The position numbers were made by a program, and so were the translations under genes. From Alphaproteobacteria bacterium (GTDB lineage: Bacteria > Pseudomonadota > Alphaproteobacteria > UBA8366 > JADFVY01): a stretch of DNA of 7,598 nucleotides. Within the stretch, counting starts at the first letter, position 1. Every line of letters starts with the position of its first letter. This document shows, one piece after another, positions 1-6,549 of this stretch. Under the pieces are notes generated by a model. The model worked only from the letters and a program-made list of their open reading frames with translations. It did not search any database and was not told where the DNA came from. The stretch spans positions 1 through 7,598 of the forward strand of contig JAOUMF010000081.1 in NCBI GenBank assembly GCA_029881615.1, in the 5' to 3' direction.

Positions 1-435
1 ATTGGGATTGTCACGCTCTTCGTCACGGCTGATGAGCGCCGCCAATGTCGCAATATCGACCGCACCATCGGCCAGCGGATCAAGCGAGGCCCGCACCGAG
101 GTCGGATCTATGGTGGGCAGATCGCCCTGCAGATTGATGACCGCATCGTAGCGGGCATCCGGGTCGGCTTGTTCCAGGGCGCGATGGATTCGGTCCGACC
201 CGGAGGGCAGATCCGGATCGGTCAATATGGCCTTGCCACCGGCGTCTTGCACGGCGTTGGCCACTTTTTTCTCGGCAGCGGCCACGATCACCGGGCCGAT
301 ATCGGCCTCCATCGCGCGACGCCAGACATGGACGATCATTGGCTCGCCGTGAATATCGGCCAGCGGCTTGTCGGGCAATCTGGTGGCGGCGAGTCGGGCC
401 GGGATGATCAGGACGGGATTTTTGGGGAGACTCAT
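1..435 (-). CDS. kdsB: 3-deoxy-manno-octulosonate cytidylyltransferase (CMP-Kdo synthetase), 5' part only
   Basis: KdsB activates the sugar Kdo with CTP to give CMP-Kdo in the cytoplasm, the donor for Kdo transfer to lipid A during LPS synthesis. The first 145 codons are visible and the gene runs off the left edge; family members are about 245-260 residues, so roughly 100 are missing. Seen in the sequence: the N-terminal nucleotide-binding strand and loop IPARLAATRLPDKPLADI (residues 11-28), SGSDRIH (78-84), and NLQGDLPTIDP (101-111), the alphaproteobacterial form of the family's QGDEP metal/nucleotide motif. The ATG is at 435-433 and begins just before the conserved strand. Only a weak GGA lies upstream, so the start rests mainly on domain alignment. 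It is divergent from the cytochrome c gene with 125 bp between them. In many alphaproteobacteria pheA follows kdsB, which cannot be checked here. Confidence 0.95.
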   Translation of the reverse strand, partial: MSLPKNPVLIIPARLAATRLPDKPLADIHGEPMIVHVWRRAMEADIGPVIVAAAEKKVANAVQDAGGKAILTDPDLPSGSDRIHRALEQADPDARYDAVINLQGDLPTIDPTSVRASLDPLADGAVDIATLAALISRDEERDNPN

Positions 436-490
436 GAATTTTTTCCGGAGTGTTGGCTGTGACGAATCTTCGCTTTATTGTGGACCGTTA

Positions 491-519
491 TTGATTTCCG
501 GCGCGGCAGAGAATATACC
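491..519 (+). promoter_or_regulatory. possible sigma70-type promoter for the cytochrome c gene
   Basis: In the 125-bp divergent gap between kdsB and the cytochrome gene there is TTGATT (491-496), a 17-bp spacer, then TATACC (514-519), each matching 4 of 6 consensus bases. It lies about 40 bp before the ATG at 561. Spacing is ideal but the hexamers are only moderate, and alphaproteobacterial promoters are poorly predictable by eye. I did not find an equally good minus-strand candidate for kdsB in the same gap. Confidence 0.3.
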
Positions 520-560
520 GCGCGGGCTATCGGGAGAAGGTGAAACAGGAAACACTGATC

Positions 561-1130
561 ATGATGAAGAATCCAGCCTTTATAACTTACGTCGGCCTCA
601 GCCTCTTATTGGGCATTTGGGTCGTCCTGTTCGCCCATTATGGGAGCGAGTTCCTGTATCACACCGACGAAATCGAGAAACCGGCTTATCCGTTGATCGT
701 GGTGGAGGAAGCCGCGCCGGAAGAGCAACCCGTCGAGACCGCCGCCACCGAGCCGGAGGCTCCGGCGGACGGCGGCGAGGGCGTTGCGGCGCTGCTGGCG
801 GCCGCGGATGCCGATGCAGGCGCGAAGGTTTCAAAGAAATGCGCTTCCTGTCACAGTTTCGACAAGGGCGGCCCCAACAAGGTGGGCCCGAACCTGTGGG
901 ATATCGTCGGCAGGCCCATCGCCGGCGGCGAGGGATATAAATATTCCGACGCGCTGTCCGGATTGGGTGGCGAGTGGTCCTATGACAAACTGGATGGCTT
1001 CCTGGCCAAGCCGAAGGATTTCGCGGCGGGTACCAAGATGAGCTTCGCGGGCCTGAAGAGCGCCGAAGACCGGGCCAACCTGATCGCCTTCCTGCGGGGC
1101 TTTAGCGACAGTCCGAAACCACTGCCCTGA
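561..1130 (+). CDS. cycM: membrane-anchored class I cytochrome c (CycM-like)
   Basis: A monoheme c-type cytochrome tethered to the inner membrane and facing the periplasm, of the kind that shuttles electrons from the bc1 complex to terminal oxidases. The 189-residue product has an uncleaved N-terminal membrane segment (about residues 7-26), then a linker rich in Glu, Pro and Ala (about 47-90), then a cytochrome c domain. That domain holds the heme-attachment motif CASCH (94-98), the GPNLW segment (109-113), and a likely axial Met160 in GTKMSFAG. The C-terminal helix ends in NLIAFLR. ATG 561 is preferred because AGGA lies 10 bp upstream; an in-frame GTG at 540 has a purine-rich GGAG only 3 bp away, too close. 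Family placement is by architecture (anchor, flexible linker, mitochondrial-like cytochrome domain). The exact oxidase partner cannot be told. It is probably cotranscribed with the following phosphatase gene. Confidence 0.93.
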   Translation: MMKNPAFITYVGLSLLLGIWVVLFAHYGSEFLYHTDEIEKPAYPLIVVEEAAPEEQPVETAATEPEAPADGGEGVAALLAAADADAGAKVSKKCASCHSFDKGGPNKVGPNLWDIVGRPIAGGEGYKYSDALSGLGGEWSYDKLDGFLAKPKDFAAGTKMSFAGLKSAEDRANLIAFLRGFSDSPKPLP

Positions 1131-1138
1131 CTATGGAA

Positions 1139-1150
1139 GCGCCGCGGCGC
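1139..1150. repeat. perfect 12-bp GC palindrome between cycM and hisN
   Basis: GCGCCGCGGCGC is its own reverse complement. It lies 8 bp after the cytochrome stop codon and 15 bp before the preferred hisN start. There is no loop-sized spacer and no following T-run, so it is not a convincing intrinsic terminator. It could be a protein-binding site or simply chance in GC-rich DNA. If hisN began at the alternative ATG 1133, this palindrome would be inside the coding sequence. Confidence 0.4.
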
Positions 1151-1165
1151 GATACGGAAAAATAC

Positions 1166-1951
1166 ATGACCGAGAAATGCTCCGACGCGTTCGTCGATCT
1201 CGGCGGACAATTGGCCGATGCCGCCCGCGAGGTGGTGATGCGCTATTTCCGTCAGCCGCTGGGCATTATCGACAAGGCGGATGAAAGTCCGGTCACGATC
1301 GCCGACCGCGAAGCCGAGACCAGGATGCGCGAGATTATCGCGCAGGCCTTCCCCGATCATGGCGTGGTGGGCGAAGAGCACGGGTCCGAACGGGTTGACG
1401 CGGAATATGTGTGGGTGCTGGATCCCGTGGATGGCACCAAGGCGTTCCTCAGTGGCGTGCCGCTGTTCGGTACGTTGATTGCGCTGACCCGCCGGGGAAA
1501 ACCGATATTGGGCATCATCGACCAGCCGATGACCCGCGAGCGCTGGATCGGTGCGGCCGGCCGCCCGACAACATTGAACGGTGCGACGGTATCCGCCGCG
1601 CCGCGTGGGGCTTTGTCCGACGCTGTGCTGTGGTCGACATCGCCGCATATGTTCGACAGCGTCGAGGCCGAACGCACAGGATATTCCCGCCTGCGCGAGT
1701 CCGTGAAGTTCGTGCATTACGGCGGTGAATGCTATCAGTACGCCATGCTGGCCTCGGGTCAGATCGATCTGGTCGTCGAGGCCGATATGGCCGTTTACGA
1801 TTACTGTGCCCATGTAGCGATTATCGAGGGCGCCGGCGGCGTTATCACCGATTGGAATGGCAGGCCGCTGGACCTGGAGTCGGGTGACAAGGTTCTGGCG
1901 GCCGCCAGTCCGGAATTGCATGATGCGGCTCGGCGAGCTCTCGTGGGATGA
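1166..1951 (+). CDS. hisN: histidinol-phosphatase, inositol-monophosphatase family
   Basis: Dephosphorylates L-histidinol phosphate to histidinol, the penultimate enzyme-level step of histidine biosynthesis, in the cytoplasm with Mg2+. The 261-residue product has the Li+-sensitive phosphatase metal sites: GEE (69-71), DPVDGT (86-91) and Asp212 in YDYCAHVAIIEGAGG. Features favouring HisN over generic inositol monophosphatase or CysQ are LDPVDGTKAFLSG followed by PLFGTLIAL (84-107), the GIIDQPMTRERWIG stretch (116-129), and YGGECYQYAMLASGQIDLV (185-203). The length is typical. ATG 1166 is chosen because GGAAAA lies just upstream and the protein then starts close to the conserved first helix. 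An in-frame ATG at 1133, 2 bp after the cytochrome stop, would add 11 poorly conserved residues without a ribosome-binding site. It likely shares a transcript with the cytochrome gene; no other his genes are visible. Substrate is inferred from motif resemblance. Confidence 0.9.
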   Translation: MTEKCSDAFVDLGGQLADAAREVVMRYFRQPLGIIDKADESPVTIADREAETRMREIIAQAFPDHGVVGEEHGSERVDAEYVWVLDPVDGTKAFLSGVPLFGTLIALTRRGKPILGIIDQPMTRERWIGAAGRPTTLNGATVSAAPRGALSDAVLWSTSPHMFDSVEAERTGYSRLRESVKFVHYGGECYQYAMLASGQIDLVVEADMAVYDYCAHVAIIEGAGGVITDWNGRPLDLESGDKVLAAASPELHDAARRALVG

Positions 1952-2039
1952 CAGGGGGCGAGTGACGATTGCCCGATAACGCAATAACAGGCATGATACA
2001 GATGATTTGTGCCGTCAGACGGTTCCCGGGGGATAACGG

Positions 2040-2543
2040 ATGATCGACGAGAGCCAAGAGAGACAACGCTCAGCAGTTGAGGCCAACCGCACCTTCCTTG
2101 TCGTCGTGGACGATTCCGAGGAAATGCAGGTCGCTCTTCATTTTGCTTCGCGCCGCGCCATGCGTACCGGTGGGCGTGTTGCACTGCTTTATGTTCAACA
2201 GCCGGCGGAATTCCAGCACTGGATGGCGGTGGGCGACCTGATGCGCGAGGAAGCGCGTGAGGAAGCCGAGGGCCTGATGCAGAAATTGTCGGCGGAAGTA
2301 AAGGAATGGTCGGGCAATTACCCGGTCGTCCATATGCGCGAAGGCGATGTCGGCGAGGAGCTGGAGAAGCTGCTGGGCGAGGAGGAATCGATATCCGTCC
2401 TTGTTCTGGCCGCCAGCACCGACACCTCGGGGCCAGGTCCGTTGATCAGCTATCTGGTGGGAAAGGGTTCCGCCAGACTGCGTGTGCCGGTCACCATCGT
2501 GCCTGGTTCGTTGAGCGATGCGGAGATTATTGCCATTACCTGA
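2040..2543 (+). CDS. universal stress protein, UspA family, single domain
   Basis: A 167-residue cytoplasmic protein with one Usp fold. The first strand TFLVVVDDSEEM (18-29) has the family's nucleotide-contacting Asp, followed by the helix with ALHFASRRA and the strand VALLYV. The C-terminal half ends with VLVLAAS and then VPVTIVPGS. The ATP-binding signature G-x2-G-x9-G-S is nearly kept: positions 130-144 read S-x2-G-x9-G-S, with Ser130 in place of the first Gly, so ATP binding is likely but not certain. Such proteins help cells survive stress, but a specific role cannot be assigned. ATG 2040 has a good GGGGGA ribosome-binding site 6 bp upstream. The 88-bp gap after hisN holds a weak promoter-like pair, TTGCCC (1969-1974) and CATGAT (1992-1997), 17 bp apart, so separate transcription is possible. 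Confidence 0.9.
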   Translation: MIDESQERQRSAVEANRTFLVVVDDSEEMQVALHFASRRAMRTGGRVALLYVQQPAEFQHWMAVGDLMREEAREEAEGLMQKLSAEVKEWSGNYPVVHMREGDVGEELEKLLGEEESISVLVLAASTDTSGPGPLISYLVGKGSARLRVPVTIVPGSLSDAEIIAIT

Positions 2544-2662
2544 CGTGCAATTTTTTCGACGCCTTTGAATAGGGACAATGCGTGAAGGGTTGATTTCCAG
2601 CCCGACAGGAACAATCTTCACCATCCAGACAAACAAGTTTATTCCGGCAGGAGAACCGCCAG

Positions 2663-3220
2663 ATGTTTATTCAGACCGAGCAGACGCCAAATCCGGCCAC
2701 GTTGAAATTCATACCGGGGCAGGCCGTGCTTGCGGACGATACGGCGGATTTCCGTTCAGCCGCCGACGCCGCGGGTAAATCGCCGCTGGCCGAGCGGTTG
2801 TTCCGCATCGACGAAGTGTCGGGCGTATTTCTTGGCGCCGATTTTATTTCAGTTACCAAGAACGACGCGGCCGAATGGCCTCTGCTGAAGCCCGCGATCC
2901 TGGGTGTGATCATGGAGCATTTCACAGCCGGCCACGCGGTGATGGCCGAGGGTGAAACCGGTGCGTCGGAAGAAGACTTCAATGAGGAAGACGCGGACGT
3001 GGTATCCCAGATCAAGGAACTTCTGGAGACCCGCGTTCGTCCGGTCGTTGCACAGGATGGTGGCGATATCGTTTTCCATGGGTTCCAGCAGGGTGTCGTC
3101 CTGCTGCATATGCGCGGCGCTTGCGGCAGTTGCCCCAGCGCGACCATGACCTTGAAAAACGGAATCGAAAATATGTTGCGGCACTACGTTCCGGAAGTCA
3201 CGGAAGTTCGTGCCGTATAG
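2663..3220 (+). CDS. nfu: Nfu-type iron-sulfur cluster scaffold/carrier protein (NifU C-terminal domain)
   Basis: Binds a labile Fe-S cluster and passes it to target enzymes in the cytoplasm. The 185-residue protein has the two-domain layout of mitochondrial NFU1 and its alphaproteobacterial relatives. An Nfu N-terminal domain (about 1-88) opens with MFIQTEQTPNPATLKFIPG (1-19) and contains GVFLGADFISVTK. An acidic linker (97-112) follows, then the NifU-type domain (about 113-180) with RPVVAQDGGDI (126-136) and the cluster-ligating C-x2-C, Cys154 and Cys157 in GACGSCPS. The N-terminal domain is not the degenerate A-type domain of E. coli NfuA, so the symbol is used in the broad sense. ATG 2663 follows AGGAGA with a spacing of about 8 bp. 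The 119-bp upstream gap probably holds its promoter, but I could not pick a convincing one. Confidence 0.95.
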   Translation: MFIQTEQTPNPATLKFIPGQAVLADDTADFRSAADAAGKSPLAERLFRIDEVSGVFLGADFISVTKNDAAEWPLLKPAILGVIMEHFTAGHAVMAEGETGASEEDFNEEDADVVSQIKELLETRVRPVVAQDGGDIVFHGFQQGVVLLHMRGACGSCPSATMTLKNGIENMLRHYVPEVTEVRAV

Positions 3221-3238
3221 CACATATTGAAGTGCGGC

Positions 3239-3255
3239 GCCGGCAATCGGCCGGC
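3239..3255. repeat. small GC hairpin just upstream of the glucosaminidase ribosome-binding site
   Basis: GCCGGC (3239-3244) and GCCGGC (3250-3255) can pair as a 6-bp stem around a 5-base loop in the 52-bp gap between nfu and the glucosaminidase gene. There is no T-run, so it is not a standard intrinsic terminator. It sits a few bases before the GGGGGGAGA ribosome-binding region and could affect mRNA stability or access to that site. Confidence 0.35.
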
Positions 3256-3261
3256 CCGGGG

Positions 3262-3265
3262 GGAG
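3262..3265 (+). promoter_or_regulatory. ribosome-binding site that decides the TTG start of the glucosaminidase
   Basis: GGAG in a GGGGGGAGA run ends 7 bp before TTG 3273, ideal spacing. The next in-frame ATG, at 3312, has no comparable purine tract, so translation most likely begins at TTG. Confidence 0.6.
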
Positions 3266-3272
3266 AAGACGT

Positions 3273-4277
3273 TTGGCGAAAGCGGCGCCATATCTGACGG
3301 CATTGCGCGGGATGGCGGACAATATCTGGTTCGGCCTGGCGGTTGGACTTTCCGGCGCGGTGCTAATGGTTGTCGTCGAGACGGCGACTGGCCCGGCTGC
3401 TGCCGTTCAGGTAGTGCGATACGAGCCACCGTCACGGCCCGCTCATACGGCGATCGCCGCCAGTCCGGATCTGGCCTTCATGGTGACGCCGACGGTCGGC
3501 GAACTGGAAAAGGCTTTCCGGGAATCCGGCTATAACCTCGACCTTGTACGCAAATTCAACAAGCCGGTACCTCGACTGCGCTTGGCGACGCTGCCAGAAG
3601 GATTGGCGGAAATGCGTAGCGCGCAGCGGCGGAAAGTTGTCTTTCTGACGCTGATGCTGCCCATGGTCCTTGAAGCGAACGTCCACATAGCGGTGGAACG
3701 CAAACGCCTGCTCTTTGTGGCTGCCATGGTGCGATCCGGCAGGGCACTGCCTCCCGACATCAAGTCATGGCTGGATCGGTTGGCCAGCCGGTACAAGACC
3801 AAACCTGATCGTCTGGATATTCTGATCAAGCGGGTCGATGTTATCCCGACATCGCTGGCGCTGGCCCAGGCGGCCATTGAAAGCGGTTGGGGCACGTCGC
3901 GATTCGCGACCCAGGGGAATGCGATTTTTGGACAATGGACGACGGCCGGCGGCAGGGGCATGGTCCCCGCTGGGCGTGAGGAAGGCCTGACGCACAAGAT
4001 ACGGACTTTCGATCGGCTTTCCGAATCGGTTACAGCCTATATCCTGAATCTCAACACCCACCGGGCATACCGGGGGCTTCGCGCGCTACGCCAGGAGGCG
4101 AGAAATAAAGGGGCGCGGCCCGATGGCATGCGATTGGCAGCGGGATTGGAGCCTTACTCAGAAAAAGGTGAGGAATATATAAATCTGCTGCGTGGTATTA
4201 TCCGGGTTAATCGGCTGTTGCCATTCGACGGCGCTATCCTGAGCGACGAAATGATCGGCTTCGAATCAGGAGCTTGA
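3273..4277 (+). CDS. membrane-anchored Bax-like glucosaminidase-domain protein
   Basis: Likely an envelope N-acetylglucosaminidase of the Bax / mannosyl-glycoprotein endo-beta-N-acetylglucosaminidase-like family (glycoside hydrolase 73 type), which cleaves GlcNAc linkages such as those in peptidoglycan. The 334-residue product has a short basic start, one membrane segment (about 18-36) that would place the rest in the periplasm, a variable region (40-115) and the enzyme domain (about 120-312). Family marks are the LPMVLEANVHIAVERKRLL helix (129-147), VDVIPTSLALAQAAIESGWG (188-207) with the expected catalytic Glu203, NAIFGQW (216-222), and the Bax-like tail GLEPYSEKGEEYINLL (291-306). TTG 3273 is chosen for its strong ribosome-binding site; ATG 3312 would shorten the N-terminus by 13 residues and still keep the membrane segment. 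Bax of E. coli has no firmly known substrate, so peptidoglycan is inference. It may be read from the nfu transcript, 52 bp upstream, and converges with the deacetylase-like genes. Confidence 0.88.
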   Translation: MAKAAPYLTALRGMADNIWFGLAVGLSGAVLMVVVETATGPAAAVQVVRYEPPSRPAHTAIAASPDLAFMVTPTVGELEKAFRESGYNLDLVRKFNKPVPRLRLATLPEGLAEMRSAQRRKVVFLTLMLPMVLEANVHIAVERKRLLFVAAMVRSGRALPPDIKSWLDRLASRYKTKPDRLDILIKRVDVIPTSLALAQAAIESGWGTSRFATQGNAIFGQWTTAGGRGMVPAGREEGLTHKIRTFDRLSESVTAYILNLNTHRAYRGLRALRQEARNKGARPDGMRLAAGLEPYSEKGEEYINLLRGIIRVNRLLPFDGAILSDEMIGFESGA

Positions 4278-4299
4278 GGTCGACGGCGCGCAACTCGCC

Positions 4300-5364
4300 T
4301 TATCTTGCCGAATAATACTGCATGCCCCACCAGCGGTATCGCTTGCCGCCTGTCGGGATCGTGCAGTTGACGCGCCAGGGGCCGGGCGGAAACGCCTGTT
4401 CGAAACGCAGTTCATAGCGCCCCTCGCCCAGTGTGAATGGTGATATTTCAACAAAATCCTCATTCGGGGATGAATGGAAGCAGTGCAGTTTCCGCACGCG
4501 GCCCAAGGATTCATCCACCGTAAAGGCAATGGTCGGCGGCCCGTCCTGCACGAGATAGGGGTCCGCCGGAGTTACATCGCGCAACGGCAGACCCAGCGTA
4601 TCGATGCGCTTGGCAAATTCCGACTTGATCCCGTATTTGCCGTTAATGGAAAAACGCGGCAGCATGAAGCGGTCGAGCAACGTGTTGACGGTTCCCGAAT
4701 GCTGACCGAAGGCGGCGGTAAACCCGTTTGAAATCACGATGTCGCGCGCGGCGAGCGTCATTTCTCCGTGCGGATAGGAAAAAAGAATCGGCCGTTCGCC
4801 CAGCTCTTCTTCGATCCGGCGGATCGAATGCGCGATGTCGGCATAAATCTCATCCGGTGACTGGCCGGCCATGTGAAGATGCGCGGCGCCATGGGCGCCA
4901 ATGGCTACGCCGGCGGCCTTCAGTTCACGAATCTGATCCCAGGTCATGAAGCCGGGGCCACCATCGTCGATAGAGTCGGTCGATACGAACAAAGTGAAAG
5001 GCAGGCCCGCCTTTTTCAGTCGAGGCCAAGCCACTTCATAGGCCGAACGGTATGCATCGTCGATGCTGATCGCGACCGACCGGTTGGGCAACGCCGTGCC
5101 GCCGAACAGGGCGGCCATGGCTTCGTCCAGACGGACAACGTTGTATCGTCCACCGGCAAGTGTTCCGATCTGTGAGTCAAACTGTTCGGCTGGCACACTG
5201 GTGTCGGGATAGCGATCGTCATTAAATCGTTGATAATTAAGTATTACAGCCGATTGTCCCGCACCTGCCTGCGCCATGGCCGGTCGCGCAGCAATTCCGG
5301 TATGCAAAACAATCGACAGAAGGCAGGTAAAAATAAACCATCGGGAATTTTTCAAGATGTTCAC
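4300..5364 (-). CDS. secreted polysaccharide deacetylase-like protein, third copy of the tandem set
   Basis: A predicted 354-residue NodB-fold (carbohydrate esterase 4-like) protein that would remove N-acetyl groups from a GlcNAc-containing glycan outside the cytoplasm. A signal peptide (1 to about 31, ending AMA before Gln) is followed by NYQRFNDD, then NodB motif 1 as ISIDDAY (Asp102, Asp103) and AWPRLKKAGLPFTLFVSTD. Motif 2 is HGAAH (His158 and His162, both metal ligands kept) and motif 3 is SYPHGE (196-201). FGQHSG (219-224) may supply the late histidine. The C-terminal part (about 275-354) has Cys295, Cys334 and ends RWWGMQYYSAR. Start: GTG 5364 gives a textbook signal peptide and a 14-bp gap after the second copy, although its ribosome-binding site is weak. 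ATG 5412 would prepend 16 residues read from inside the preceding gene. All visible catalytic residues are present, so it is probably active; the substrate is unknown. Confidence 0.87.
   Translation of the reverse strand: MNILKNSRWFIFTCLLSIVLHTGIAARPAMAQAGAGQSAVILNYQRFNDDRYPDTSVPAEQFDSQIGTLAGGRYNVVRLDEAMAALFGGTALPNRSVAISIDDAYRSAYEVAWPRLKKAGLPFTLFVSTDSIDDGGPGFMTWDQIRELKAAGVAIGAHGAAHLHMAGQSPDEIYADIAHSIRRIEEELGERPILFSYPHGEMTLAARDIVISNGFTAAFGQHSGTVNTLLDRFMLPRFSINGKYGIKSEFAKRIDTLGLPLRDVTPADPYLVQDGPPTIAFTVDESLGRVRKLHCFHSSPNEDFVEISPFTLGEGRYELRFEQAFPPGPWRVNCTIPTGGKRYRWWGMQYYSAR
4314..4378 (-). repeat. 65-bp sequence repeated at the 3' end of the second copy (5393-5457)
   Basis: By hand alignment without gaps, 4314-4378 and 5393-5457 match at 56 of 65 positions. 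Both encode the same stretch of the C-terminal module (N-C-T-x-P-T-G-G-K-R-x-R-W-W-G-M-Q-Y-Y). Most mismatches fall at third codon positions, as expected for related coding sequence kept by protein-level selection or for recent duplication. The first copy shares a shorter identical run: 16 bases at 6556-6571 are the same as 5390-5405. Confidence 0.7.
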
Positions 5365-5378
5365 CCAAACTTCGCTGT

Positions 5379-6458
5379 TTATCCGGCGCTGTAATATTGC
5401 ATGCCCCACCATCGGAATCGTTTGCCGCCGGTCGGCATGGTACAGTTGATGCGCCAGATGCCCTTCGGCCCGGGACTATCCAGGGCGGCTTCATAGCGTC
5501 GGTCGCCGACTTCTTTCAGATCAAGCTGTCCCTGGCTGGAATGGAAACAGTTGAAGCCCCGTATGCGGCCCGCGGCAGAGTCTATCTTGAAGGTGAATGT
5601 CGTAGGCGCGGCGCCCGAAAGCATCGGGGATGACGGCTCTACATCGGTCAGTGGCAAGGCAAGGGTGTTCACGCGCATGATGAATTCAGCCTTCTTGGCA
5701 TAGGTTCCCACCATCGGGAAGCGCGGCATCATCATCCTGTCGACCAGAGAGCTCACCGAGCCCGAATGATAGCCAAAGGCAGCCTTGAAACCCAGTTGGA
5801 TCAACATTTCGCTGGCGGCGCTGCTCATTTCGCCCCGGGGCCATGCAAATAAAGTCGGTCGAGCGCCCAATTCACGCTGGAAACTTTCAAGGGAGCGCTC
5901 GGCATCGGCGCGCAGTTCTTCGACTGTTGCTTCCGATACCGGCAAAAATGCGGCCGTATGAGCAGCGATCGTGACGCCGCCATCCCTGAGTTCTCGAATT
6001 TCGTCCCACGTCATGTAGGCCGGCCTGCGCAGATCGGCCTGATCGGTCGCAACAAACAGCGTGAAGGGCAGCCCTGCTTTTTTGAGGCGTGGCCAAGCCT
6101 TTTCATATACCGAGCGGAAGGTGTCGTCGATGGTGATCGCCACAGTGCGGTTCGCCAGTTTCTCGCCCTTGTCGATTGCGGCGAGGATATCGGGCAGCGC
6201 CATCACGTTGTATTTGCCGCTGGTAAGCTCCGTTATGTGGGCTTCAAATTCGGACAGCTTCACGCTATTGGCTGGCCGGTCATCTTCGCCGAATCGCTGG
6301 TACACCAGGACGACTGCCGATTCCGCGGCGCCGGTCTGTGCGAGGGCCTCTTTCGGTGAGAGGGCCGAGGCAGCCAGAAAGCCAGCCAGAATGGTCGCGG
6401 TGGCGTAAAGCCCCTGAAACGGGCGACGGCAAAGGATGTTTCGGCGCATGGCGATCAT
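5379..6458 (-). CDS. secreted polysaccharide deacetylase-like protein with degraded active site, second copy
   Basis: Paralog of both neighbours, 359 residues from the chosen start. It has a long N-region and hydrophobic signal segment (to about residue 40, ending ALA before Gln), VYQRFGEDD, and motif 1 ITIDDTF with Asp111 and Asp112 present, followed by AWPRLKKAGLPFTLFVATD. Motif 2 reads HTAAF: His167 is kept but the second metal-binding His is Phe171. Motif 3 is AWPRGE (205-210) where the active copies have YPYG or YPHG, and the late motif is FGYHSG. The C-terminal module with Cys304 and Cys339 and the RWWGMQYYSAG end is intact. The frame is uninterrupted, so this is not an obvious pseudogene. 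The start is uncertain: ATG 6458 has GAGAAAC just before it and leaves a normal signal peptide, while in-frame ATG 6476, ATG 6497 and TTG 6506 are possible. It is likely an operon member, 86 bp after the first copy and 14 bp before the third. Confidence 0.85.
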   Translation of the reverse strand: MIAMRRNILCRRPFQGLYATATILAGFLAASALSPKEALAQTGAAESAVVLVYQRFGEDDRPANSVKLSEFEAHITELTSGKYNVMALPDILAAIDKGEKLANRTVAITIDDTFRSVYEKAWPRLKKAGLPFTLFVATDQADLRRPAYMTWDEIRELRDGGVTIAAHTAAFLPVSEATVEELRADAERSLESFQRELGARPTLFAWPRGEMSSAASEMLIQLGFKAAFGYHSGSVSSLVDRMMMPRFPMVGTYAKKAEFIMRVNTLALPLTDVEPSSPMLSGAAPTTFTFKIDSAAGRIRGFNCFHSSQGQLDLKEVGDRRYEAALDSPGPKGIWRINCTMPTGGKRFRWWGMQYYSAG

Positions 6459-6528
6459 GTTTCTCGACAGTTTCATGGGATATGAGGTGGCAATCATACT
6501 GACCAATGATTGACAGAATGTTTCCGTC

Positions 6529-6549
6529 GCCGGTCAGCAGCCGGTCAGC
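6529..6549. repeat. 10-bp direct repeat spanning the stop codon of the first copy
   Basis: GCCGGTCAGC occurs at 6529-6538 and again at 6540-6549, separated by one base. The right-hand unit contains the TGA stop of the upstream deacetylase-like gene (6547-6545 on the minus strand). An 11-bp tandem duplication by replication slippage explains it; no function is evident. Confidence 0.6.

Noticed and set aside
368..940. 190-codon plus-strand frame overlapping kdsB and the cytochrome gene
   Set aside because: Arg/Gly-rich out-of-frame reading through two supported genes, with no family resemblance.
980..1984. 334-codon open frame on the minus strand opposite hisN and the end of the cytochrome gene
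   Set aside because: It lies antisense to two well-recognised genes, has no recognisable domain, and its composition (rich in Arg, His, Gln, Gly) is what GC-rich antisense frames give.
2529..2556. Possible intrinsic terminator after usp: ATTGC ... GCAAT followed by six T
   Set aside because: The stem is only 5 bp, AT-rich, with a 13-base loop and part of it inside the coding end. The T-run is suggestive but the hairpin is too weak to call.
2070..2636. 188-codon open frame on the minus strand opposite the universal stress protein gene
   Set aside because: Antisense to a clear Usp-family gene with a good ribosome-binding site; no domain or plausible start signal of its own.
4278..4299. Bidirectional terminator in the 22-bp gap between the convergent genes
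   Set aside because: No stem-loop with a T-run could be drawn in the gap by eye.
5365..5412. Longer start of the third deacetylase-like gene at ATG 5412
   Set aside because: It adds 16 residues read from inside the 3' end of the preceding gene and puts them before an otherwise normal signal peptide; no ribosome-binding site supports it.
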